This document shows positions 29,007-36,873 of a stretch of DNA of 64,000 bases, in pieces. The position numbers and the translations under genes are program-made. Where the stretch lies: assembly GCA_902812875.1 (NCBI GenBank), contig CADDZV010000004.1, positions 1 through 64,000 on the forward strand, in the 5' to 3' direction. This DNA comes from Clostridiales bacterium (lineage in GTDB: Bacteria; Bacillota; Sulfobacillia; CADDZV01). The first letter of the stretch is position 1; each line of letters starts with the position of its first letter. The notes under the pieces are model-generated. The model did not search any database and was not told where the DNA came from. It saw only the letters and a program-made list of their open reading frames with translations.

Positions 29007-29681
29007 CTAGGCATTTTGAGCCGGTCCATGGAGGACCTGCTCCAAGAGCGATTCTTTACCACGGCGGACCAAAGCCAACACCAAGTCATTCTTGTGCAGG
29101 GTAGTATTCCCATGCGGGACCAGGACATCGTCACCCTGCACAATCCCCACCAGAACGCACTCGTCCGGAAGGTCGAGGTCGCGCACCCGCACTCCCACCG
29201 CAGGCGAAGAACCTTCCAGGGCGATTTCCACCAGTGCCAGGTTCCCACGCTTGAGCAGGGCCACAGGCGTCACCTCGGCGGTCTCCACTTCCTGTACCAC
29301 CAGGCTGTAAATGATCCTTGTACTGCTGATAGTAGCTGTGATTCCTAGTTTCCCAAAGATTTCTTCATTCTTGGGGTTGTTAACGCGTGAGACGACCCGT
29401 GGCACATGGAAGTAACGCTGGGCGATCTGGCAGATGACCAGGTTCGTCTCGTCCTTGCCTGACACCGCCACCAACGCATCCGCCCGGGCAGCACCCGCCA
29501 TTTCCAGTGTGTGGAGCTCCGAACCATCGCCGAGGAAGCAGGCATCGTCGCCGAGCAACCGCCGCAGCCCCTCGTACCGTGCCGCGTCGCGCTCAATCAC
29601 CAGCACTTCGTGCTGCTCGGCCACCAGGGTGGAAGCAAGATGGTAGCCGACCTTGCCGCCCCCCACAACTATGACGTACAT
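29007..29681 (-). CDS. TrkA-family RCK protein with N and C domains
   Basis: The 224-residue cytosolic protein has a Rossmann RCK-N domain (YVIVVGGGKVGYHLA, acidic residue at the end of strand 2 in VIERD) and a TrkA-C domain from about residue 140 (VALLKRGNLALVEI, LVPHGNTTLHKNDLVLALV). Such proteins bind NAD(H) or nucleotides and gate K+ transporters. There is no TrkH/KtrB gene nearby; instead the operon starts with an APC permease. A similar APC-plus-two-RCK arrangement exists in actinobacteria (CeoB/CeoC). It overlaps the upstream RCK gene by 13 bp. Confidence 0.9.
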   Translation of the reverse strand: MYVIVVGGGKVGYHLASTLVAEQHEVLVIERDAARYEGLRRLLGDDACFLGDGSELHTLEMAGAARADALVAVSGKDETNLVICQIAQRYFHVPRVVSRVNNPKNEEIFGKLGITATISSTRIIYSLVVQEVETAEVTPVALLKRGNLALVEIALEGSSPAVGVRVRDLDLPDECVLVGIVQGDDVLVPHGNTTLHKNDLVLALVRRGKESLLEQVLHGPAQNA

Positions 29682-30094
29682 TGGCTATCCTCCTTTGCCC
29701 GGGCGATCGCCTCTGCGAAGGCCTCTACCGCGAGAGAAGTCGTGCAAATGAGCGAAAAGCCATCCGCCGCGAACACACCGGCTTTCGCTGGCTCGTATAT
29801 CCGCACCAGCACGTTCTCGATGCCGAACTGGAGTTTTGCGACCTGGGCGGCCATGAGGTTCGTGGCGTCCGATCCCGTGGTCGCAATGAAAAGCGAGCAC
29901 TCACGCGCGCCTGCCCTGGCCAGCACTTCCGTGTCGATACCGGTGCCGCTGATCGTATGCCCGCGGAAGTCGTCGCCCAGGCGGCGGAACGCCGTCGGGT
30001 TGTAATCGACCACGGTAACGTCCTCGCCCGCGTCTGTCAGGCGGCGAGCCAGCATCGACCCCAACATTCCACAACCGACGACAATAACGTGCAC
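29669..30094 (-). CDS. Single-domain RCK (TrkA-N) protein
   Basis: The 141-residue protein is an RCK-N Rossmann domain only: HVIVVGCGMLGSMLARRL, VVDYNP, then GARECSLFIATTGSDATNLMAAQVA. The TrkA-C domain is missing compared with its neighbour. The GTG at 30094 follows AAGGGGG by 7 bases, four bases after the UspA stop. It may heterodimerise with the two-domain RCK protein encoded next. That is an inference from the overlap and paired arrangement. Confidence 0.88.
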   Translation of the reverse strand: MHVIVVGCGMLGSMLARRLTDAGEDVTVVDYNPTAFRRLGDDFRGHTISGTGIDTEVLARAGARECSLFIATTGSDATNLMAAQVAKLQFGIENVLVRIYEPAKAGVFAADGFSLICTTSLAVEAFAEAIARAKEDSQCTS

Positions 30095-30098
30095 AAAC

Positions 30099-30671
30099 TT
30101 ACCCCCTTGCTGGTTTTGCCCGCGCCGGGCGCCGCACCAGTACCTGGCACGGCGCGTGCCTAAGGACAAACTCGGCACTGCTGCCGAAAAGCCTATCTTC
30201 CATGCCCAGATGCTCAGAGGCACCCAGGATGATGGTCCGGGTCGGTTCGTGCAACGAAGCGTCCACGATCGCCCGGCCTGCCTTGCGTCCGCGGCGGATC
30301 ACGTACCGCACAGTGGTATCATACTCGGCCGCGATCGCGCGGGCACGCTCCTCCGCCTTGCGTGCCCGTTCGTCCTCCTCCGGTATGGGCGCATCCAACG
30401 GAAGGGTGAACGGCACCTCCGTCACGTACATGGCGGTGACCGGTGCGTTTTCTTGCCTACCAAGCTCGCAGGCCAGCCGGAGGAGGTCTTCCGCCCCCCA
30501 GGCAACGTGAAATCCCACCAGGATCTGGCCGGCTTCCAAAGCCGCCTCCACCGCCGGGGCCTCTTCCTCAGCCTTGGGCGGGTGCAGCATCCACCACAGG
30601 ATAGATCCCACGCTGGTTACGAATACCACTGCCAGAACAATACCGAACGGATGCAATTGTGCTTCAGGCAT
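30099..30671 (-). CDS. Membrane-anchored universal stress (UspA-like) protein
   Basis: The 190-residue protein has an N-terminal transmembrane helix (about residues 10-29), an Ala/Glu-rich linker and a cytosolic UspA domain. The nucleotide-binding end is recognisable as ILGASEHLGMEDRLFGSSAEFVL and HAPCQVLV. Most UspA proteins are soluble, so the anchor is notable and suggests contact with the membrane transporter of the same operon. The ATG at 30671 sits within the end of the upstream small gene, behind GGGAGG. Confidence 0.88.
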   Translation of the reverse strand: MPEAQLHPFGIVLAVVFVTSVGSILWWMLHPPKAEEEAPAVEAALEAGQILVGFHVAWGAEDLLRLACELGRQENAPVTAMYVTEVPFTLPLDAPIPEEDERARKAEERARAIAAEYDTTVRYVIRRGRKAGRAIVDASLHEPTRTIILGASEHLGMEDRLFGSSAEFVLRHAPCQVLVRRPARAKPARG

Positions 30672-30864
30672 GACCGTTTTCCTCCCGGTGCCCGGTCGTC
30701 TGGCGGAGCTGCCAGAACAGCCACCAGCGGTAAACGCCCAGTCCTACAAATGCAAATCCGAGCACGTAAAGCTGCATGGCCGCGCGGGCGACCACGGCCC
30801 TATAAACGATGATAAGCCCGAGGATGACCGCCAGTCCCGCCACCACCAGGCGGTACCACCCCAT
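30664..30864 (-). CDS. Small two-helix membrane protein of unknown function
   Basis: This 66-residue protein has two hydrophobic segments (about residues 4-22 and 28-50) joined by a short basic turn, and a charged C-terminal tail (QTTGHREENGHA). I do not recognise a family. It lies 19 bp after the APC permease and overlaps the UspA gene by 8 bp, so it is translated with them and may be a small subunit or chaperone of the transporter. Confidence 0.75.
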   Translation of the reverse strand: MGWYRLVVAGLAVILGLIIVYRAVVARAAMQLYVLGFAFVGLGVYRWWLFWQLRQTTGHREENGHA

Positions 30865-30883
30865 AAACTTCTCCAGTTTTTCC

Positions 30884-32434
30884 CTACTCGTCGCCGCCGG
30901 CCTCCTCCTGGCTCACTTTCGCCGCCTGTCGTGCCTGGCGCCGGGCCAGGGCCGCCTCGTACTGCCGCAGTAGTCTGTGCTCACCCGCAGACCTCAGCAC
31001 CTCGCGCTGCTCAGTCTCCCAGTCTCTTGCCACCGTGCCCAACAGCGGCAAGCCTGCACGGCGGCGATGGTAGAAATAGAAGGCCCAACCGATCACAAGC
31101 CAAGCCGGGCCGGCTATACGGCCGATCGCATGTGTCCACATCACCAATACCCAAATGGCTACCGTACCAATCAGGCCGACGATGCCGAGTACCGGCACCT
31201 CCACCGTGTCGCCACGGTACGTTACCTTGAGGTTGAGCGGCGTCTTGTAGGCCCGCGGGGAATCGGGATCCAGAAAACGTAGCCGGATAAGTGAGATCAT
31301 CACCAATACGTAGCCGCTCACAGCTCCGAACGCATACATGTTTCCGAGCGTGTCGTACGCGTTGGAGCTCAACGACGCCAGCACAATCTGCAGGGCAGCC
31401 AAACTGGAAAACACGATGATCGTCCGGTACGGTGTGCGGAACTTGGAGTGGAGGGCAGAGAACCATTGCGGCAAAAGGCCGAGCTTACTCATCGACCATG
31501 TGATACGAGAATAACCCATGATGCCGGTGTTGGTAGACGCCAGCACCAAGGTGGCTGCCAGCAGCGCGGTGAACGGCCCGGCAATGAACCCGATGAACGG
31601 GATGTGATGCGCGAGCACCGCAATGGGGTCGCCCTGGTTCTGGGCGATTACCTGCCACGGCAAGACACCCAAGCCCAACGTCGAAAACGACAGGGCATAG
31701 ATCACCACAGTGAAGATCAGTGCCAAGGAGGTCCTGGGAACCACCGTGGCCGGACGCAAGGTCTCTTCCGCCGCCTGCGAGATGGACTCCAGCCCGACGA
31801 AAGAAATAATGGCAATGGAAGCCCCGTACAGGAAGTCATGGGTAGAGGGGAATTGGGTCACGAACTGGTGGGCGAAAAAAGACGGATTGAACGCGAACAG
31901 GAACCCGAACAAGATAATCGTTGACTCCGAAACCATGTCCACAGCCCCGATTACTTCGTTCAGCCAGGACGACTCCCGAATTCCACGCAAATTGACCGAG
32001 GCCAGGAACACAACCACGACGAGCCCTTCGATAGCCAGCCACGGCTGGTGTTGTAATCCCGGGAAAAAAAAGTTGATGTAGCCTGCCGTCGACAGGGCAA
32101 AAAGCGAAACATCGATGGTGAAATCCAACAGGAGGGCCCAGCCAGCAGTAAAACCAAAAATATCCCCGAGGCCCCGCAGGGTATAGTACTGTCCTCCCCC
32201 GGCCACGGGGTAGGTAGAAGCCAGCTCGGTATAAGCGAGACCAATCAACATGTATACAGCCCCGGTGATGGCAAACGCCAGCGGCGTGGCACCCTGGGCG
32301 GCCATCGCCACCAGCCCCAGGGCTACATAGACGTCAGCTCCGACGTCTGCATAGCCCCATGTGAACGATCCCCAGATGCTGACTACCCGACGGAGTCCGG
32401 TGGTAATTTCCGTGCCCTCCGCGTTGCCAGACAA
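30884..32434 (-). CDS. APC superfamily amino acid/cation permease
   Basis: A polytopic transporter of about 516 residues and 12 helices. The first helices carry FAITGAVYMLIGLAYTELASTYPVAGG, and SFVGLESISQAAEETLRPATVVPR near helix 6 is typical of APC permeases. The substrate is unknown. The C-terminal tail of about 60 residues is charged. The start is uncertain: TTG at 32434 follows a G-rich stretch and lies after a leader hairpin, while a GTG at 32485 lies inside that hairpin and lacks a ribosome binding site. It heads the cluster with UspA and RCK proteins, which suggests regulated transport, possibly of K+ or an amino acid. Confidence 0.88.
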   Translation of the reverse strand: MSGNAEGTEITTGLRRVVSIWGSFTWGYADVGADVYVALGLVAMAAQGATPLAFAITGAVYMLIGLAYTELASTYPVAGGGQYYTLRGLGDIFGFTAGWALLLDFTIDVSLFALSTAGYINFFFPGLQHQPWLAIEGLVVVVFLASVNLRGIRESSWLNEVIGAVDMVSESTIILFGFLFAFNPSFFAHQFVTQFPSTHDFLYGASIAIISFVGLESISQAAEETLRPATVVPRTSLALIFTVVIYALSFSTLGLGVLPWQVIAQNQGDPIAVLAHHIPFIGFIAGPFTALLAATLVLASTNTGIMGYSRITWSMSKLGLLPQWFSALHSKFRTPYRTIIVFSSLAALQIVLASLSSNAYDTLGNMYAFGAVSGYVLVMISLIRLRFLDPDSPRAYKTPLNLKVTYRGDTVEVPVLGIVGLIGTVAIWVLVMWTHAIGRIAGPAWLVIGWAFYFYHRRRAGLPLLGTVARDWETEQREVLRSAGEHRLLRQYEAALARRQARQAAKVSQEEAGGDE

Positions 32435-32457
32435 CGTACCCAACCCCCCGTCCTGGT

Positions 32458-32491
32458 GCACTGGTGCCACGTGCAGACACGGCACCAGTGC
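32458..32491 (-). repeat. 11-bp perfect inverted repeat in APC permease leader
   Basis: GCACTGGTGCC (32458-32468) and its exact reverse complement (32481-32491) are separated by 12 bases that can add a further short GTG/CAC pairing. It lies downstream of the candidate promoter and just before the TTG start. It could be an operator or an RNA hairpin controlling access to the ribosome binding site. Confidence 0.6.
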
Positions 32492-32511
32492 GGCCGTAAC
32501 CCAATACGGCC
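32492..32511 (-). repeat. 7-bp inverted repeat at predicted transcription start of APC operon
   Basis: GGCCGTA (32492-32498) and TACGGCC (32505-32511) flank a 6-base loop next to the candidate -10 element. The position suits a repressor operator. It abuts the larger inverted repeat. Confidence 0.45.
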
Positions 32512-32514
32512 ACT

Positions 32515-32543
32515 ACAATAGCACGGCAATCAGCACGTACCAA
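32515..32543 (-). promoter_or_regulatory. Candidate sigma-A promoter of the APC-UspA-RCK cluster
   Basis: TTGGTA (32543-32538) and TATTGT (32520-32515) on the minus strand are 17 bp apart, each matching four of six consensus positions. It lies in the 173-bp gap after the crotonase gene and predicts transcription starting near 32508. Confidence 0.45.
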
Positions 32544-32607
32544 GACGCGATAATATCACACAAAACCGACTGTGCCCAACTGAAGCCCAAAATCCGGGGC
32601 GTTCTTT

Positions 32608-33381
32608 TCACCTGCCCTTAAAGTTACCCGGCCGCTTATCAATAAACGCTTGCATGCCCTCTTTTTGATCCTCAGAAGCGAACAACATGTAGAAACTCCG
32701 CCGCTCAAATTCAAGCCCTTCAGCGAGCGGCAACTCGAATGACTGCCGCACACATTCTTTGGCCACGCGCAAAGCCAGGGCCGGTTTGGCAGCGATCTTC
32801 CGGCACAGTTCCAATGCCTCTTCCATGTACCGGTCGGCAGGATAAACACGTGCCACCAAACCGTGCTGCAAGGCCTCTTGGGCCGAGATCGGCTCGCCTG
32901 AGAGTATCATCATCATGGCCATGGCCTTGCCCACCGCCCGCGGCAGCCGCTGCGTCCCGCCTGCTCCCGGGATAATGCCGAGGTTGATCTCCGGCTGGCC
33001 GAACTTGGCCGTCTCGGAAGCTACGATGATGTCGCAAGCCATGCAAAGCTCGAGCCCGCCGCCCAGTGCCCAGCCGGAGACCGCCGCCACGACCGGCTTT
33101 CCCTGCCGTGCCACCTGGTCCCAACGCTCAAGATTTTGCTCCAAATAAAGGTCCACCGGGCTTTTGTTCATCATTTCTTTGATGTCCGCCCCAGCCGCAA
33201 ACGCCTTCTCACTGCCGCGCAGGAGGATTGCCCCTACCTCCGGATCGGCATTGAACGTCTCCAAGGCACTGACAAGCTCAGCCATCAAGGCACTGTTCAG
33301 GGCGTTCAACGCCTGGGGCCGGTTGAGCGTGATGATTCCCACCCGGTCTTGTTTGGAAACCTCTATGAACTCGTACGCCAT
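32608..33381 (-). CDS. Enoyl-CoA hydratase/crotonase family protein
   Basis: The 257-residue protein hydrates trans-2-enoyl-CoA to 3-hydroxyacyl-CoA. The oxyanion-hole segment FAAGADIKEM, GGGLELCMACD, and both catalytic glutamates (in GLELCM and GQPEINLGIIPGAGG) are present, so it should be an active hydratase. The ATG at 33381 has GAGGAGG 9 bases upstream; a GTG at 33390 is too close to that site. It follows a 3-hydroxyacyl-CoA dehydrogenase gene by 35 bp, giving two consecutive steps of butyrate-type or beta-oxidation chemistry. Confidence 0.92.
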   Translation of the reverse strand: MAYEFIEVSKQDRVGIITLNRPQALNALNSALMAELVSALETFNADPEVGAILLRGSEKAFAAGADIKEMMNKSPVDLYLEQNLERWDQVARQGKPVVAAVSGWALGGGLELCMACDIIVASETAKFGQPEINLGIIPGAGGTQRLPRAVGKAMAMMMILSGEPISAQEALQHGLVARVYPADRYMEEALELCRKIAAKPALALRVAKECVRQSFELPLAEGLEFERRSFYMLFASEDQKEGMQAFIDKRPGNFKGR

Positions 33382-33416
33382 TTCAGCCACCCTCCTCGTT
33401 ACAGCTGGCCGCCAGA

Positions 33417-34286
33417 CTACCGCGGCGGCTCGGTAGAATAGTCATAAAAGCCGCGCCCACTCTTGCGCCCGAGGTACCCCGCCCGCACCATCTGCCGCAG
33501 GAGAACCGGCGCCGCGTACACAGGGTCTTTATATTCGTTGAAAAAGATGTCGGCGATGTACAGGGTGGTATCCAATCCTACAAAGTCGAGCAAGGTAAGT
33601 GGTCCCATGGGGTGGTTTGCCCCCAGGACCATGCCTCGGTCGATATCTTCCTTGGACGCGTAACCGCTCTCCAGCATGCGTACGGCGGCAAGGAGGTAGG
33701 GCACCAGCAGCATGTTGACAATGAATCCTGGCCGGTCAGGCGCCTGGATCGGCTCTTTGCCCAAAGCACGGGCGAACGCAGTCGCGGTAGCAACGGTGTC
33801 GGCACTGGTAGTAAGGGCTTTGACAATTTCTACGAGCTTCATGACCGGAACCGGATTGAAAAAGTGCATGCCGAGTACCCGGTCGGGGCGTTTGGTAGCC
33901 GCTGCCATGCTCATGATGGGAATGGATGATGTGTTGGAAGCCAGGATGGTGCCAGGTGGACATACCTGGTCCAAGGCAGTAAAAACACGGCGTTTTTCTG
34001 CCTCATTTTCAATGACCGCTTCGATAACCAGATCACAGGCGGCAAAATCTTCCCAGCGCAAGGTACCGTGCACGCGCCCCATGGTAGCTGCAAACGCCTC
34101 ATTATCGAGCCGTCCCCGTTGCACCTGCCGGTCCAGCGCCGACCTGATCCGTTCCACGCCCCGGTCCAAAAGTTCCGCCGATGCCTCGGTGACTATGGTC
34201 GTGAAACCGGCGCTGGCCACAGTTTGGGCGATTCCCGAACCCATGAGGCCAAGTCCCACTACTCCAACGGTCTTTATCTCTGACAT
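33417..34286 (-). CDS. 3-hydroxybutyryl-CoA dehydrogenase family protein
   Basis: The 289-residue NAD(P)-dependent dehydrogenase interconverts acetoacetyl-CoA and 3-hydroxybutyryl-CoA. The nucleotide motif is GLGLMGSGIA, and the catalytic His lies in GMHFFNPVPVMKLVE, with Asn/Glu context in NTSSIPIM and DRPGFIVN. The single-domain length matches clostridial Hbd. AGGAGGTGACGTC precedes the ATG. With the crotonase it forms an isolated pair: thiolase, acyl-CoA dehydrogenase and Etf genes are not present here. Confidence 0.92.
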   Translation of the reverse strand: MSEIKTVGVVGLGLMGSGIAQTVASAGFTTIVTEASAELLDRGVERIRSALDRQVQRGRLDNEAFAATMGRVHGTLRWEDFAACDLVIEAVIENEAEKRRVFTALDQVCPPGTILASNTSSIPIMSMAAATKRPDRVLGMHFFNPVPVMKLVEIVKALTTSADTVATATAFARALGKEPIQAPDRPGFIVNMLLVPYLLAAVRMLESGYASKEDIDRGMVLGANHPMGPLTLLDFVGLDTTLYIADIFFNEYKDPVYAAPVLLRQMVRAGYLGRKSGRGFYDYSTEPPR

Positions 34287-34331
34287 GACGTCACCTCCTA
34301 TGGTGGTGTCCGCACACGCCAGGGGAGTTTC

Positions 34332-35306
34332 TCAACTGGGGCGGTCCAATCCTGCCGCGAGCGAAGAAAGTAGGTCGCGAAACTTGGCGGGCGGCAACCC
34401 CAACGTCGCCACAGCATCAAAAAAGTCCGGGGGTGGATCTGCGTAAAAGACGCGCACCCTCCCGTCACGCGGGTGGTGAAACGCAAGCCGCCAGGCGTGC
34501 AAAGCCTGCCCCGCAAGCATGCTGTCGACGCCCGTGCAGACTCGGGTGTAAGTGCGGTCACCGGCTACTGGATAACCGGCGGAAGCCATGTGAACCCTGA
34601 TCTGGTGGGTGCGGCCTGTGTCCAAGGTCAAAAGGAGCAGGCTGTAGTCCGCAAACTCGTGGATCACCCGGAAGCGTGTGCGCGCCGCGCGTCCCCCCTG
34701 CGACACGACGGCCATGCGCACGCGGGCACGAGGATCCCGCCCCACCGGCGCTTCCACGCTGCCTGACGACGCCGGCAGGTGGCCGTGCACGAGGGCAACA
34801 TAGTCCCGCCGGGCGGTTCGGGTCCGGATCTGCGTTTGCAACGAGGCCATGGCCGCCGGGCTTTTGGCAACTACCAGCAGGCCCGTGGTGTCTTTGTCCA
34901 GGCGGTGCACGATCCCCGGGCGGTCCGATGAGGCCGGCGGCAGCTGCCAGCGGGCCGCAAGAGCGTTCACAAGCGTATCGTCGCGGTGGCCGGGCGCCGG
35001 GTGCACCACAAGACCACGCGGTTTGTTTATGACCGCGAGGTCTTCGTCTTCATACACGATCTCAAGCGCCATCGCCAGCGGGACCGGGCGGTCTCGGGGT
35101 GCCGGGGGAAAAATCGCCACGTCCTGGCCAGTGTGCACGCGTGCCGAGGCCTTAGCCGCCGGCTCGCCATCGACCAACACGTGCCCTTCGCTTATGAGCC
35201 GCTGCGCCGCCGACCGGGAGATGCCGGCCATTTTACCGGCCAAAAACTGGTCAAGCCGCATCCCGTCCGACTCCGGCAAAACGGTCAAATGGAGCTCGCC
35301 GGTCAT
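34332..35306 (-). CDS. rluD: RluA/RluD-family pseudouridine synthase
   Basis: The 324-residue protein has an N-terminal S4 RNA-binding domain (MRLDQFLAGKMAGISRSAAQRLISEGHVLVDG) and a catalytic domain with the family motif GIVHRLDKDTTGLLVVAK, whose Asp is the nucleophile. The target is probably 23S rRNA (U1911/1915/1917 type), inferred from family. The ATG at 35306 overlaps the lspA stop (ATGA). The lspA-rluD pairing is widely conserved in Bacillota. Confidence 0.93.
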   Translation of the reverse strand: MTGELHLTVLPESDGMRLDQFLAGKMAGISRSAAQRLISEGHVLVDGEPAAKASARVHTGQDVAIFPPAPRDRPVPLAMALEIVYEDEDLAVINKPRGLVVHPAPGHRDDTLVNALAARWQLPPASSDRPGIVHRLDKDTTGLLVVAKSPAAMASLQTQIRTRTARRDYVALVHGHLPASSGSVEAPVGRDPRARVRMAVVSQGGRAARTRFRVIHEFADYSLLLLTLDTGRTHQIRVHMASAGYPVAGDRTYTRVCTGVDSMLAGQALHAWRLAFHHPRDGRVRVFYADPPPDFFDAVATLGLPPAKFRDLLSSLAAGLDRPS

Positions 35307-35803
35307 ACCCGTTGCCATGTCAACGCCAGGTAAAGGATGAAAAGCAGGCCGCCGGTGACAATGGCCGCATCCGCGAGATTAAACACCGGCCACACCCTGA
35401 AATCGAGAAAATCGATCACGGCACCGCCAAGTACGCGGTCGTACAGGTTCCCAAGGGCTCCTCCCAGCTCGAACCCCAGTGCGAAACGCAGCAGGGTCTG
35501 TCCTGGACCAACATGGCGGGCAAAAACGATAATGAGGACCACGACTACAACCGTAATGACGACGAACAGGCCGGCCTGGCTCGCCCCCAGGCCAAACGCC
35601 GCACCGGGGTTGCGAATGTACGTAATGTGGAATACGTGCGGTATCACCGGGATGGACTGGCCGATCTCCATGTGCGTGGAAACGTACCATTTGGTCAGCC
35701 GGTCGAGGGCCAAAACCACCAGGGCAACTGCGAACAAAACCAACGCGGCTTCTCCTCCGTGCGAAAATACCAGCCGGCACCAGTATAGCATCTTGGCCCG
35801 CAT
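35303..35803 (-). CDS. lspA: Lipoprotein signal peptidase (signal peptidase II)
   Basis: The 166-residue membrane aspartyl protease cleaves prolipoprotein signals after lipidation. Family motifs are LDRLTKWYV, RNPGAAFG, GNLYDRVLGGAVIDF and FNLADAAI, with the two catalytic aspartates in the last two. Four transmembrane helices are visible. The window encodes at least two likely clients, the YlxY-like and the binding-protein lipoproteins. Confidence 0.95.
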   Translation of the reverse strand: MRAKMLYWCRLVFSHGGEAALVLFAVALVVLALDRLTKWYVSTHMEIGQSIPVIPHVFHITYIRNPGAAFGLGASQAGLFVVITVVVVVLIIVFARHVGPGQTLLRFALGFELGGALGNLYDRVLGGAVIDFLDFRVWPVFNLADAAIVTGGLLFILYLALTWQRV

Positions 35804-35832
35804 ACCCCACCGGCAAAGATCGTCCTAGGCCC

Positions 35833-36498
35833 TTACGAGAGTGGAGGGCCTTCGGCCGGCAGGGCATCGGTCCCTTCCACCGCCCCGGCGTTCTCACGGG
35901 CGCGAGCCTCTGTGACGGTTTCGTTGCCGGGCGAAATGATCGTCATGGACAGCGGCTCGTTCCCCTCCAACAATGTCGCGTCGTATGATTTGGCGCCCGG
36001 GATATCAGCGGGCGTGTTCGAGGTGCCATAGCGGGCCACATCCTGCCAGGCGTCCTCGCCGTCGTACTCCGCGGACTCTTCCTCTCCGGGCCGGCGCCCA
36101 AAAGGCGGCCACAACACGTCTTCTTCCGCCGGCCGGTCCGGTAACGGTGAGCGGGCGTCTATTTCCATTTGGCACGAAAGACAGTAGGCTGCCTCCGGAA
36201 CCGCCTCCAGCCGTTCCTTCTGGATGGGAGCCCCGCACCGGAGGCAGTAGCCGTAGGTGCCGTCCTCCCAACGTGCGAGGGCAGCCACGACCGCACGCAG
36301 CCGGCCACGGGCACGCTCGAGCTGCCCGACGTCTTTTTCGCGCTCGTAAAGGTTGGAGCTCGATTCGGCGGGGTGGTTGTCGTAGGACGACAACTCGCCG
36401 GCGGAGTCCTTTTCCCCCAGGCGCATGGCCGCTTCCAGGTCGCGAATCAAAGCCTCAAGATAGCTTTGGCGCTCCAAAAGAGCCGCACGGAAATCCAA
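35833..36498 (-). CDS. TraR/DksA-type zinc finger protein (YteA-like)
   Basis: The 221-residue protein has an N-terminal coiled-coil-prone region and a C4 zinc finger (GYCLRCG and YCLSCQ) around residues 83-110, resembling the spore-former-associated YteA group of the DksA/TraR superfamily. The conserved DNHPAE segment before the finger supports this. The C-terminal half is acidic and low in complexity. Binding to the RNA polymerase secondary channel is a superfamily property and not shown for this group. The start is TTG at 36498 behind GGGGAG. Confidence 0.85.
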   Translation of the reverse strand: MDFRAALLERQSYLEALIRDLEAAMRLGEKDSAGELSSYDNHPAESSSNLYEREKDVGQLERARGRLRAVVAALARWEDGTYGYCLRCGAPIQKERLEAVPEAAYCLSCQMEIDARSPLPDRPAEEDVLWPPFGRRPGEEESAEYDGEDAWQDVARYGTSNTPADIPGAKSYDATLLEGNEPLSMTIISPGNETVTEARARENAGAVEGTDALPAEGPPLS

Positions 36499-36507
36499 GA
36501 AGCTCCC

Positions 36508-36843
36508 CTACCTTATGCCACTGTAGTGGCTCAGTTCTTCCTGCACGATGGTGACAATCTGGGCAATGAACCCGCCTACCATCGGAATGTTCAGGAGTAA
36601 AAGCCTCTGGAGGAAATAAAGGATCACTGCTCCCAGGATGGTTACCCCTACCGCGATGCCGAGCCCCCTCGCCACACCCTGGATGAAATTGCTCCACAAA
36701 AGCCGCCGCGGGTGTTCCAGCATCTCCACGTATTCGGCCAACTTAAGCTTTTCCAGGCGGTATCCGAGCCGGTCGATGTCGTGCCGCAACCGCAACAGAA
36801 GCTCGTGCAGGTCCTCGTTCTGGAAGTCGTCCAGAGGGTTCAC
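36508..36843 (-). CDS. DUF5665 family small membrane protein
   Basis: The 111-residue protein has an N-terminal helical region (residues 1-45, leucine- and charge-rich), then LWSNFIQGVARGLGIAVGVTI and a transmembrane helix near 60-80. This pattern fits the DUF5665 family found in Bacillota, whose function is unknown. The start is GTG at 36843 with a weak ribosome binding site. It lies 9 bp before the zinc-finger gene. Confidence 0.75.
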   Translation of the reverse strand: MNPLDDFQNEDLHELLLRLRHDIDRLGYRLEKLKLAEYVEMLEHPRRLLWSNFIQGVARGLGIAVGVTILGAVILYFLQRLLLLNIPMVGGFIAQIVTIVQEELSHYSGIR

Positions 36844-36873
36844 CCCGCCATTAGAAATGGCCCGGTGCAGCGA

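Noticed and set aside
28985-29015. Intrinsic terminator after the second RCK gene (TAGCCC-GGT-GGGCTA stem).
   Set aside because: The stem includes the stop codon and no T-run follows, so read-through to hppA cannot be excluded.
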